Below the pieces are notes generated by a model that had not been told where the DNA came from, made no database searches, and saw only the letters and a list, made by a program, of their open reading frames with translations. A stretch of DNA of 64,000 nucleotides from Ovis canadensis (taxonomy: Eukaryota > Chordata > Mammalia > Artiodactyla > Bovidae): NCBI RefSeq assembly GCF_042477335.2, contig NC_091255.1, forward strand, positions 49,578,501 to 49,642,500, read 5' to 3'. The position numbers and the translations under genes are program-made. Shown piece after piece: positions 18,040-28,490 of the stretch; the stretch's first letter is position 1, and every line of letters begins with the position of its first letter.

Positions 18040-18900
18040 CTCTTTTAGCTTTGGGGACTTTAATAAATTAACTGACTTTTAATTGATATATAATATACAT
18101 GTAACATTGTATTAGTAGCATTGTAGTGTTGGGATTTTTGAAGATCTAATTTACATTAATATGGAGACCCACACTATTATCCCATTTTTGTTGTGAAATA
18201 TTGCATATTCATTAAAAAGTTCAGACTATATAGAAATGGATAAAGAAATTATCCACAACATGTTATCGTCAAGAGAAATTCTCTATCAGTGTTTATATAT
18301 ATCCCTCTAGCCATTTTTCTATATACTTGCTTATCATTTTATGATGCTACTGGAATCACATTGTATATACCATTCCATAACTTGCATTTTCACTTAAATA
18401 TATATTTTCATGATCTTATATTCTTAACTATATTTGATAACATTATTTTAAGTATTTCCTAGTGTTCATCACATAGTTGTACTTCTAAATTGCTTAGAAA
18501 TCTCATGTATTAATCATTTAAACGCTTTGCAACTTTTCTTCTAAGATAATTGTGGCAATAGTAACAACTGTGTACATAAATCTTTATGCACGTGTCTGAT
18601 CATTTCAGAAAGAGGACTGATTATTGGATAGAATTATTGGAGCAAATGTTAATTAATTTTTAAGACCTTTGATATTCATTGCCATGCTTCTCTCTAGAAT
18701 CATTTTATTTAGCCACTTTTTCTTATTTACATATTCCCAACTGCTATTTGGAAATTCCTGTTTCTGTATACTTTGATGGATATTTTATCTTAAAAAGTGT
18801 GTGTCAATTTGTCAGGAGAAAATGAAATTCCATTGTTATAGTATTTGTATTTCTTTCATAACTATTAGGTTAAAACATTCCTTCATATACACATTGGCCA
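18040..18900 (-). mobile_element. Probable old L1, antisense
   Basis: Phrases such as 'acataaatctttatgcacgtgtctgatcatttc' and 'gatagaattattggagcaaatgtt' resemble the antisense of old mammalian L1 ORF2 ends. Very diverged. Flanks 17760-18040 and 18900-19330 show nothing nameable. Confidence 0.45.
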
Positions 18901-19339
18901 TGTATATTTCTGTCGAAAACTGGCTTGTTTTGTTTCTTTCTCTACCGAGTGTGGGAAAGTTGAATTGTTAGCTTATATCTAAACACTAAGTAGAAGAATA
19001 ATTTCACTACCAATATTCCTATCAATGGAAAGTGAAGTTAAAGACCTATGTTACTCTATCCACAATCGATTTTGTTCATTGTTTTCTTTTTCCCCCAAAG
19101 TAGTACGTTTTCTCCCCAAGTGAAATGCAGCTGTGGTAAGGAAGACCTGTATTCTAGTTCCAGTAGACCATTTAGACTTCAAGCATAGTCCAGCATAAAG
19201 AGCGAGCACAGTGCAGACTCCTGTCCAGGGTCATCCCGACAACTCAAACCATTTCCTCTCAGCGTGGATTCACTCATCCTTCAAGTCATGGTTCTCCTCT
19301 CTTCCTTGAAGTCTACCTGTATCTCAGTGCATGATGGTG

Positions 19340-19600
19340 GGAAAGTGTGTGGTTTTTTCCTGCAGAGGGTGTGGATTCAAGAGGACCCCATTAAGAGTTA
19401 CAGTTGGTCACTGTACTGCTGGCTACCTTTCTTGCTATGGCAAGCAATTAACTTTTTGGAAGCTCATCTTTCTCCTCTGTAAAATAAGGATACTTATACC
19501 TACATTCTTCAACTCTGGAGATTATTGTGAGGCTCGAATGAGATAAAAATGGATTAAAATCCATAGATGAAGTGCAATGCAAAGGCAGATTATTGTCATT
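19340..19600 (+). repeat. MIR SINE
   Basis: Diverged MIR with 'ggattcaag', 'catctttctcctctgtaaaataagga', 'ggagattattgtgaggctcgaatgag' and 'attattgtcattat' in order. Confidence 0.7.
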
Positions 19601-20760
19601 ATCTAAGCAAGTTACAGATCAAACGCAGGAAGGCGGAGAAACTAAGTTAAAGAGCAACCTTACAGGAAACAGCAAAATTTACCTAAAAGTTCACACCTAC
19701 AGTTAGAGAAAATGGCTGGCACAGAAATGAATACATTTCAAATTTTAAAAAGTTCTCTATGGCTCTGCTTGAAATAAAGTGTTCATGATCTTTACTGATG
19801 TCCCTGGATTTCCCCCAGATGAATCTTTGAATGCATACCTGCCAAATTGCTCACCCTTTTACTCAGGACAGATTAATATTTTTTTCCAGTATTTACAAAA
19901 TAATTCAGTAGGTATTTATTGAGCTGTTACCATATGCCAGAAACTGTGATTATACAAAAGTGAACAAAATTAACATCATCCCTGCTTTCAGGAAACTTAG
20001 GGTCTGGAGGAAGGTTTGTCATACGTATACGTCTTATGTCATAATGTATTATTATAAGTTACTGTTGTTATAATTTATGAAGGAAAAGAAAAGACTGGGT
20101 TCCAAGGATAAAAAATAAGCTGAAGGAAAGTATTTTGACATTTTAAAGAAAAGTATTATAAAGGAGTTTTCAGACTCTTGCAGTTAGAATTTCATGGCAG
20201 AAAAATATCAGTCTCTTACTTAGAATGCATATTAGTTTGAATCAACCTTGTGAGGATAAAGGAATTGTTGCTATTCTGTGTGGAATAGTATGTTTCTAGA
20301 ACTAGAAATAAGACTTAGCATTACAGACTAGAAAATCATAAAATACCAAGTTTATGAATAAACTCATCTTTTATTGAAAGGACTTATACTTCATTAAAAT
20401 TTATTTTCTCTGCAATTGTCTAAGAGACCTGGGAATAACTCTCCTTTGTTTTTAAATTAGGATCATGAATCCTAGACAGGTAAGATGATTTACCTTAAGT
20501 AGCCTGGTGACCGACTTGTTAAGAACTAAATATAGGACCTACTGGGACTGAGTTACCTTTTATGTGGTTTAAAATGTAAGTTTAGAGTATGTGTTAGAGA
20601 TATTAAACATACTTTATTTTTAGAAAGAAAAGGTACCCTTTTCCTTCAAGCAAGTGCAGGAAAAACATGGTGATCCTTGATGAATTTCAACAGTTTGAAA
20701 ACCTACACACACACATACATGCACACCCACTCACGAACTTGTCTGGTTTTTGTTGTTTTT
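19600..20760. other. Spacer, no gene
   Basis: AT-rich. Positions about 19900-20000 ('ggtatttattgagctgttaccatatgccag', 'gctttcaggaaacttagggtctgg') look like an old mammalian interspersed repeat that I cannot class. A short CA-rich stretch lies at 20702-20725. Confidence 0.4.
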
Positions 20761-21060
20761 TGAAATATAGTTGTGTCAATCTCTGCTGTACAGCAAACTG
20801 ACTCAGTTATACACAGACATTCTTTTTTAATGTTGTTTTATATTATGGTTTATCATAGGATACTGAACATAGTTCCCTGTGCTATACAGTGGGAATGTTT
20901 TGCTCATCATCCTACATGTGATAGTTTACATCCGCAAATCCCAACTCCCAGTCCTTCCCTCCCCACTCCCCTTCCCCTTGGTGACCACAAGTCTGTTCTC
21001 TATGTCTGTGAGTCTAGAACTTGCCCAGTTTTAATAACACCTTTTTACAGTCAGTAGGGG
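20760..21060 (-). mobile_element. L1 fragment, antisense
   Basis: Contains 'gctgtacagcaaactgactcagttatacacagacattc' and 'aacatagttccctgtgctatacagt', familiar from antisense ruminant L1 3' regions. Confidence 0.7.
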
Positions 21061-21124
21061 TGTATGTGACAGTAAAGATACCAAGATAGATCATAAGAAG
21101 TAACAGAAATAAGAAGTAAAATAT

Positions 21125-21690
21125 GCTTGTTAGTCTCTCGCTTCAAATTTCTCCCTGCTTCGAGGGTTCAGCCTGAACCTCCCTGCTGGGGGCCCACTTC
21201 AGGGTCTTTGCATTTCTTCTTTCTCTTTGGCCCCAGCCTCTCCCATCTTCAAGGTGTCCATGAGTTAGTAAGCTCCTGTTCTGCTCTTCACCTCTTCCAC
21301 CTCGTCATCTCTTCTTTTTTTTAAATTCTGCCTCATCATCTCTTAATGCTTAGCTTGGATAGCTTGAAGCCTTTTCATAACTGTCCCTCACCCTGACACT
21401 GAGTCACCAGATAAATCTGGGTTTTAGTTACTCTGTCTGTGTGCTTGCCTGGCATACTGCTCACAGCTCTGTCATGGCAGATTCCATGGCATTCTAATTA
21501 CATTCATACAACATACACGGAACACCTGTGCTGTGATTGTAATAACTTGTCTGTCTCCTTCACCAGATTTGAGAGGAAGGTGAGGGAACTTTAGATAATA
21601 ACATTTCTTTAATCTTTTTACTGTTAGTATGGATTTGAAGCCTGGCACAGGGGAGGCATGCAAGAAATGGTGGCCAAGTGAATGAGCAAA
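21125..21690 (+). repeat. L2 LINE 3' portion
   Basis: Order of features fits L2: 'ggtctttgcatttcttctttctctttggcc', 'gaagccttttcataactgtccctcaccc', 'gtctgtctccttcaccagatttgagaggaagg', ending 'gcctggcacaggggaggcatgc...aagtgaatgagc'. The stretch 21690-22625 after it is AT-rich with no gene seen. Confidence 0.6.
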
Positions 21691-22625
21691 TGGACAAAAT
21701 CCTTTGTTGACTGGGTCCTGGATTGTGTTCCATCTACCCCACGGCTTCTAACTTCTGTTCATTCAAAGTTGAACTTCTAATAAACTTGTGGGATCCTCTG
21801 AGAAATTCTTCTCTGGAGAGAGTGACAGGGACAATGAGGACATTTAAAAACATTTATTTAAAGGCATTTGCTTCTCCCCTTCCTTGCTCGTTTTGTTTTT
21901 CCCATGGATGCTTTTGGTTCTAGCTCAATGCTTTATCAGAGTTTGACATGTACCTTAATGTATATATTTTAATAGTTATATATAAATATTTAATATATAC
22001 TTTTATATAATCTATTCTAAAATATATTTATGTATATGTAATCTAAGGCTGGGAAAAATAATCTGTGCAAGATAAAAAAAAGTAGGTTGGTAAAATGAAG
22101 TAAAATTAAGTAGTAGATTAAACCATGTTTAATCAGACTTTAGCTCTAGCCCTCAGACAATCACCTGGAAAATACTGCTGTTCTGTTCATTACTGGGGTA
22201 GTGTTGTGGCAGGGAGAAGGATATTCCTATTGCCCTACTACTAGAATGGACCACTGTAAGTTTTCTCCAAGGGGAAATGAAGTCAAAATGGTAGGCTCAC
22301 TATATGACCCAGTTCTTAGAACTGAATATCTGCCACTTTTAATCTATAAGCCTATATATATACCCTTGTCCATTACAGCTGGATTGGATGATTTTGTTAA
22401 AGATTTTTATACTTTTATTTCTTTTTCGTATTTTAAGTTAATGTCATACCTGTGTTTATTAAATTTCTGGCTCTGTTAGCACTGGGGGTTCTGTGATGTG
22501 ATAGAAAGAATTGGGCTTTAAAGTCAAATAGATATACAAGGAGCTGAATCCTGGAATTTTTTAATAACTTTGTGACTTTGAGAATGTTGAATCACTCTTA
22601 AAGCTTCATTTTTCTATTTATGCTA

Positions 22626-23213
22626 ATCACTGCAGTTGGTGACTGCAGCCATGAAATTAAAAGACGCTTACTCCTTGGAAGAAAAGTTATGACCAACCTA
22701 GAGAGCATAATCAAAACCAGAGACATTACTTTGCTGACTAAGATCCGTCTAGTGAAGGCTATGGTTTTTCCAGTGGTCATGTATGGATGTGAGAGTTGGA
22801 CTGTGAAGAAGGCTGAGCGCCGAAGAATTGATGCTTTGGAACTGTTGTGTTGGAGAAGACTCTTGAGAGTCCCTTGGACTGCAAGGAGATCCAACCAGTC
22901 CATTCTGAGGGAGATCAACCCTGGGATTTCTTTGGAAGGAATGATGCTAAAGCTGAAGCTCCAGTACTTTGGCCACCTCATGCGAAGAGTTGACTCATTG
23001 GAAAAGACTCTGATGCTGGGAGGGATTGGGGGCAGGAGAAGAAGGGGACGACAGAGGATGAGATGGCTGGATGGCATCACTGACTTGATGGACATGAGTC
23101 TGAGTGAACTCCGGGAGTTGGTGATGGACAGGGAGGCCTGGCGGGCTGTGATTCATGGGGTCACAAAGAGTTGGACACGACTGAGCGACTGAACTGAACT
23201 GAACTGAACTGAA
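22626..23213 (+). mobile_element. BovB (RTE) LINE 3' end with open frame
   Basis: Encodes about 190 residues of the C-terminal BovB ORF without a stop, from '[19 protein letters not shown]' through [30 protein letters not shown] and [18 protein letters not shown] to 'TKSWTRLSD', then the GAACT tail at 23190-23213. The reverse transcriptase catalytic core is missing through 5' truncation, so it cannot be active, but its open frame suggests a fairly young copy. Confidence 0.92.
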
Positions 23214-23439
23214 GGGTTACATGAGTTAATACATATGATCTACCTGGCAAAGTGTAGGTAAGTAAACGTCTCACCCCCAAATTGTGTTTGTCTGAGGAAG
23301 AGAAAAGAGGGTGAATATAAAGATAAGCAGTTTAAAGTTAGCAAGCCATGTTAGCAAGCTAGTTTTAGTCATTCCTCTGAGATTCTTTTTTAAAAATTAT
23401 CTTTCCTTTATTTTTAAAATATTTTTTAAAATTTAAATT

Positions 23440-23717
23440 TATTTTATTCACTTTTTTCTTTTTTTTTAAATTTTTATTTTTACTTTATTTTACTTTACAA
23501 TATTGTATTGGTTTTGCCATACATCAACATGAATCTGCCATGGGTGTACATGTGTTCCCAATCCTGAACTCCCCTCCGACTTCCCTCCCCATACCATCCC
23601 TCTGTGTCATCCCAGTGCACCAGCCCCTAGCATCTTGTATCCTGCATTGAACCTAGACTGGCTATTCGTTTCTTATATGATATTATACATGTTTCAGTGC
23701 CATTCTCCCAAATGAGA
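23440..23717 (-). mobile_element. L1 3' end, antisense
   Basis: Starts with a T-rich tail (23392-23480), then the antisense of the ruminant L1 3' UTR ('ttttgccatacatcaacatgaatctgcca', 'tcccagtgcaccagcccc') to 'cattctcccaaatga'. It ends only about 57 bp past the poly(A) signal of the second KRTAP3 copy. Confidence 0.85.
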
Positions 23718-23774
23718 GAAATATACCAAAAACTCTAACATAAATGAAAAACACAGTTTGCCACAGAAACAAAG

Positions 23775-23780
23775 TTTATT
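23775..23780 (-). promoter_or_regulatory. Poly(A) signal of the second KRTAP3 gene
   Basis: AATAAA on the minus strand (CCAATAAACT), about 333 bp past the stop codon, matching the spacing in the first copy although the 3' UTR sequence differs. Confidence 0.65.
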
Positions 23781-24112
23781 GGAAAACCATCAAAAGTTAT
23801 TTTTCCTCTATGAAAATGCCCAATACAAGAAATGCGACCCAAGAAGCAACATGACCAAGAAAATAGAGTCTGAGGTCTTATAGATTTCACTACTATTTTG
23901 ATAATAGATGACCTCTATCTATCCAAATGAACCAAAGGGTTACTCAGCCAAATAAGCGTATTTTAAAACATTTTCTTTCCATGAAATGAAAGTTAGGTTT
24001 CCATATCTATGCCATCTGATCTACATCACTATCTGATAAACTATTGAAGAAAGTAAATATCAAATAGATAGCTTCTGTGTTATTATCAGGCACTGAGTGA
24101 GTCAGCCGTCGG

Positions 24113-24409
24113 TCAGCAGCAGCTTGGGATGCAGGGCTCACAGCTGGACTGAGTGTAGGTTGTGAGGTTGATGCTTTCCAGGCCTGGGGTGGGCTGGGAA
24201 GAGTTGAGCAGGAAGCAGGTGGGCACACAGGGCTGAGGAACGTGGTAAGGTGGGGGGCGGTTGTCACAGCAGGTTGGCTCCAGCAACCAGACTGTGTGTG
24301 GGCAGGTGCTAGGCAGGCAGACTCCACATCTGCAGAATTTGTCAGAGGAGCAGATGGTGGTGGCTGGGCTGGTGGGGACGCTGCAGCAGAGGCGGGCACA
24401 GCAAGCCAT
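24113..24409 (-). CDS. KRTAP3-2: Keratin-associated protein 3 (high-sulfur), KRTAP3-2-like
   Basis: A single-exon 98-residue KRTAP3 protein, nearly a copy of the gene at 17259-17555. By hand alignment the 297 bases differ at seven sites, changing four residues: Phe to Leu in HTVW(F/L)LEP, Cys to Tyr and Ile to Val in PPP(C/Y)H(I/V)P, and Pro to Ser in TYTQ(P/S)S. The Cys to Tyr change removes one of 18 Cys. Same role in the hair matrix. The ATG context (AACACCATGG) and TATA box are kept, so it looks expressed. The 3-2 label follows the human order and is by position only. Confidence 0.95.
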   Translation of the reverse strand: MACCARLCCSVPTSPATTICSSDKFCRCGVCLPSTCPHTVWLLEPTCCDNRPPPYHVPQPCVPTCFLLNSSQPTPGLESINLTTYTQSSCEPCIPSCC

Positions 24410-24494
24410 GGTGTTGGAAATCTGGTTTGCTTTCGGTTTCTAGGAAAGAAAGGTGAGGTTTCTAGGATGAAATGTCTCTTCTCACTTTGGGACT

Positions 24495-24502
24495 CTTATA
24501 TA
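24495..24502 (-). promoter_or_regulatory. TATA box of the second KRTAP3 gene
   Basis: TATATAAG on the minus strand, about 90 bp upstream of the ATG. A CCAAT box (GATTGGACC on the minus strand, 24521-24530) sits about 20 bp further upstream. Confidence 0.75.
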
Positions 24503-24559
24503 CTCCTCTCGTTGAGTGTCGGTCCAATCAGAAGACATCCTCTTATTTGCATTTATGCC

Positions 24560-25070
24560 GCCCTTTTCCACTAAGATTCTCTAATCAGTTTGGTATTTAC
24601 TTGTCCATTAAGAGTTCCTGAGCTTATTAGGGTAGTCATGTTTTTGACTCATTGACTTGTCATTAGATGATCATTTTTAACTTTACAGGGTTCTGGAATG
24701 CCAAATCTTGCATGAATTATGGAGAATGAATCCAAGTGACAATTCAGCTAGTTTCAGAGGCTAAATTATTCTCTTCATTCCCCCCCATAATTTTAAATAC
24801 TATGCTTAACACGATATGATTTTTAACGAATAATTTCAGAATATGCAGTTTGATTAACTGGATCAAGACATAGCTCCTTACAGGTGAATGTTGCATGTGA
24901 CTATATGCATATATACATCACAGATATATTTGCCTTATTTATTGATGGTAAAATTCAGTTTCTATTGAGCAAGCAAGGTGACAGCCAGAATAGACTAAGA
25001 TGAAGCCCTTTTCATTATTTTTAATAAAGCTATAGTCAGTTTCCAAAGATTGTATTACTCTATGGACTTG
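24560..25070. other. Spacer upstream of the second KRTAP3 gene
   Basis: AT-rich, no gene or repeat that I can name. Confidence 0.4.
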
Positions 25071-25074
25071 TTTA

Positions 25075-25278
25075 GGCTTCCCTGGTGGCTCAGACGGTAA
25101 AGCGTCTGCCTACAATGCCAGAGACCCAGGTTTGATCCCTAGGTCGGGAAGATCCTCTGGAGCAAGAAGCAACCCACTCCAGTACTCTTGCCTGGAAAAT
25201 CCCATGGACGGAGGAGCCTGGTAGGCTCCAGTCTATGGGGTCGCAAAGAGTCGGACACGACTGAGAGACTTCACTTCA
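25075..25278 (+). repeat. Bov-tA SINE
   Basis: 'ggcttccctggtggctcagacggtaaag' to 'gtcggacacgactgagagacttcacttc'. Confidence 0.92.
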
Positions 25279-25297
25279 TGGACTTGTTTGAAAAACA

Positions 25298-25690
25298 GTT
25301 TCAGCGCACCAGCCCCAAGCATCCAGTATCATGCATCGAACCTGGACTGGCGACTTGTTTCATATATGATATTATACATGTTTCAATGCCATTCCCCCAA
25401 ATCATCCCCCCCTCGCCCTCTCCCACAGAGTCCAAAAGACTGTTCTATACATCTGTGTCTCTTTTGCTGTCTCGCATACAGGGTTATCATTGCCATCTTT
25501 CTAAATTCCAGAGGGATGGTACGGGGAGGGAGGAGGGAGGGGTGTTCAGGATGGGGAACACATGTATACCTGTGGCGGATTCATGTTGATGTATGGCAAA
25601 ACCAATACATATTATAAAGTAATTAACCTCCAATTAAAATAAATAAATTTATATTAAAGAAAGAACAACAGAAAAAAAAAAAAACCAGTT
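25298..25690 (+). mobile_element. 5'-inverted ruminant L1 3' end
   Basis: Positions 25298-25510 are the antisense of the L1 ORF2 end, and from 25511 the sense 3' UTR runs ('agagggatggtacggggaggg', 'ggcggattcatgttgatgtatggcaaaacc') to an A-rich tail at about 25640-25684. Imperfect direct repeats (aaaacagtttc / aaaaccagtttcc) flank it. This is the layout left by twin priming. Confidence 0.8.
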
Positions 25691-26520
25691 TCCATTCTCA
25701 AAGTTGTACCAGTGTTGTAGTGAGTCAAAGTCTGAATCCACTGGAAAAGATTCACCCAGGGCTGTTTTTTTATTATTGTTAAATATACCACTATAAGAAA
25801 ATCACCTCAGTCTTCATTTATTTTCACAGGAATTATGTACTTTAAAATGAGATGCAGGAAAGAAGATATCATAAGAGTCACAAAATCACGGTGGGTTCTT
25901 GAAGGGGATTTGATCCAATGTGGTTTAACACCATGGCCTTCATAGAAATCATTGTTTTCACTGGCTTACTTCCTTACTTTGTTTTCCTACAATCTAATCT
26001 TTCTTTGAGGAATACCTTGCACACATTCTTTGCCTCAATTCACCTTGGATTGCCTTACTGTAAGTTGGCAGATCAGGAAGTTGAACCAAGTAGTCTCCAA
26101 TGTGTAATATCCTATGATTCTAACATTTCTACATACATCCCCCATGATCAGCACAAAATTATTCAGAAAGTAGAATCTAAAGTACATAATGTTAAATAGC
26201 AAATGTACAGAATCTGTTGTCTAAATTACACATTTGTTGAATAAACACAATATACAGAATCTGTTGTCTCTGAGGAGACATTAGGGAAGACCAACCTAGC
26301 CTGCCTAAAAGAGAAAGAAGTTGGCTAAAATAAAATCAGTGGGAAATACTAAGTGTCACTGGTTAGTAAACCATATATTTTGAGAACAAACCATATATGT
26401 TTGTGAAGTTGGTTTGATTTTGGCTTAAATATTGATGTTTATCATAAAACACATCAAATAGAAATGAAGGTTGGAGTCTCCTAGGTACTTTATGACAATA
26501 TTTTTTCTTTTGTCCTTCCT
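25691..26520. other. Spacer, no gene
   Basis: No gene or clear repeat. The short phrase 'atacagaatctgttgtct' recurs at 26208-26223 and 26251-26268, a small local direct repeat. Confidence 0.35.
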
Positions 26521-26795
26521 CCATTTGCTGCTTCTCAAATCCTACTTGTCCCCCAAACTCCAGCTTGAATATCCTTCATAAAGAAATTTTAGGTGGTTCT
26601 TCTAGATGTTTTCATTCTCTGCTCTTACATTTTATTCTACTGTATATTGCAGTTTCTCATCTGTATTTGTCTTCCTTACTCCGAAGGTAACTCTTCGAAA
26701 GTAGGAATTGTGTCTTAATCTTCTTTGTCTCTGTCAAGCACTTAGGACAATGCCTGGAACACAAGCATTTAATAAATGTCTACTGAACTGCATTA
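26520..26795 (+). repeat. L2 LINE 3' end
   Basis: 'tcctacttgtcccccaaactccagcttgaat', 'gaaggtaactcttcgaaagtaggaattgtgtcttaatc' and 'acaatgcctggaacacaagcatttaataaatgtctactgaactg' follow the L2 3' end order. Confidence 0.65.
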
Positions 26796-27368
26796 AATAA
26801 CAGATGAGAATGAAAAGCTGTATGTATCTATTTTTAGAATAGCCTCTAATAATAATATAAAATATTACATAATCAGAGTGCCATTTTATTTGTGAAGGGC
26901 TTTACAGTTGTCTGTTTTGATTTACATTCAAAAACTGTTCTGTTTTACATTCAAAGCTTCACCTAAACTAAACAATGAAAAAAAAATGTGGCTCAGCTCA
27001 GTGTTTGGGGTCTCTTCTGCAAGTTTGTTGATCTCTAATTGCCAGTTTCTTAGCCTCTTTAGGGATGTAAGTGAGTTACTTACAGAGGCAGGGAAAAAAT
27101 TAAAATTAAAAATAGATACTGACCTTGGAATTTAAAGTGATTCTAAACTTAGAGTTTAATATAATATCTTTTATTATCCAGGCAGTTTTCTTCACATATT
27201 TACCTATCCCTGTGCGACCTCTTTTTGGCTATGAGATTTATGTTGATTTCATCAGAAAGTGTAATTCTGCTGGACATATTTATGGGTTCATGATGCATAC
27301 ATGTGTCAAGAGTCGGGTTATTATGGCATTAGACATTGAGACAGCCCATGGTTTGGGAAAGAGTGGTG

Positions 27369-27374
27369 TTTATT
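27369..27374 (-). promoter_or_regulatory. Poly(A) signal of the divergent KRTAP3 gene
   Basis: AATAAA on the minus strand, 153 bp past the stop codon at 27527-27529. Confidence 0.6.
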
Positions 27375-27526
27375 TAAATTAAGGAGGCCCATGATAGCAT
27401 TTTTTCCACTTCTGATTGGAAATCATTGTTCAAAACGTAGAACACTTCTGCAAAGCTGAGCAGCTCCTGATGACAGTTGCAGTCCCTTAGGGCAACGCGG
27501 GCAAAGCTCATTGAGATTGTCTTTGG

Positions 27527-27841
27527 CTAGTAGGATTTTGCTTCACCCTCACAGGGCTGGACGCAGGTTGTGACAGAGATTCCGCTCAGGTTTGGAGTAG
27601 GGTGGCAGCGGTTGAGCAGCCAACAGGTTGGCACGTAGGAGTCGGGCACGCAGGAGTCAGGCACACAGCAGGGTGGGTGGCAGGTATCACAGCAGGTGGG
27701 CTGAAGGAGCCTGATCTCGTGTGGGCAGGTGCTGGGCAGGCAGGCTCCACACTGACAGCGTACATCCGAGGAGCAGATGGTGGTGGGGGGCCCGGTGGGC
27801 ACGCTGTAGCATCCCTGGAGACGAGACTCACAGCAAGACAT
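27527..27841 (-). CDS. Divergent KRTAP3-family protein, 104 residues
   Basis: An intact single-exon gene with 18 Cys. The KRTAP3 core is clear: [40 protein letters not shown], then [18 protein letters not shown]. The core is closest in style to human KRTAP3-1 ([22 protein letters not shown]). It differs from its neighbours by an extra 'LQG' near residue 8, a duplicated VPDS element ([14 protein letters not shown]) and a C-terminus ending [10 protein letters not shown] in place of the usual Cys-rich CEPRC or CIPSCC. A TATA box and poly(A) signal are present. The ATG lacks the AACACC context of the other copies. It may be an additional KRTAP3 gene (ruminants are reported to have a KAP3.4), or the counterpart of a human KRTAP3 pseudogene. 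I leave the symbol open. Confidence 0.88.
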   Translation of the reverse strand: MSCCESRLQGCYSVPTGPPTTICSSDVRCQCGACLPSTCPHEIRLLQPTCCDTCHPPCCVPDSCVPDSYVPTCWLLNRCHPTPNLSGISVTTCVQPCEGEAKSY

Positions 27842-27905
27842 AGAGACAAAGGATCAGGCAGATGTTTGTTGCAAAGGAAGCTGATCTACTAAGTCCTCGG
27901 TGAGT

Positions 27906-27913
27906 CTTTTATA
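27906..27913 (-). promoter_or_regulatory. TATA box of the divergent KRTAP3 gene
   Basis: TATAAAAG on the minus strand, about 65-70 bp upstream of the ATG. The TTCCTGTTGTTGTTT motif shared with the first KRTAP3 gene lies at 27956-27970. Confidence 0.72.
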
Positions 27914-28264
27914 GCGATCCAGCTCAGGGAACGTGGCTCCCTTCCATCAGAATGCTTCCTGTTGTTGTTTGTCTAATCCCCTACAAATAAGTCACTAACT
28001 TATTTATCTGCCACAGGACGAGCACTCCTTCAGTTTTATTTGGTTGTTGCTACACTTGAACTTGCTTCCTACTGTAGTTTCAAAGTGGTGTTGATATAGG
28101 TTCCCTACGTACTTAACCATGGTAAATACATCAGTATTTACTCTGACTTTCCTCTTTTTTTACCAACCAGAACGTGTTCTTACAAATGATCACTCCTGGG
28201 TGTGAAGAGTTAGAAGTGACTTCTCTTAGAAGTAAGAAATGATCCCTCTCAAAAGATATGCCCT

Positions 28265-28490
28265 GGGCTTCCCAGGTGGTGCTAGTGGTAAAGAACCCAC
28301 CTGCGAATGCAGGCAACATAAAGAGACGCAGGTTCAGTCTCTAGGTTGGGAAGATCCCCTGGAGGAGGGCACAGCAACCCACTCCAGTACTCTTGCCTGT
28401 AGAATCGCATGGCCAGAGGAGCCAGGCAGGCTACAGTCCATGGGGTCGAAAAGATCGGACATGACTGAGCGACTTAGGACACAGCACACA
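28265..28490 (+). repeat. Bov-tA SINE
   Basis: 'gggcttcccaggtggtgctagtggtaaagaac' to 'catgactgagcgacttaggacacagcac'. Confidence 0.92.
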
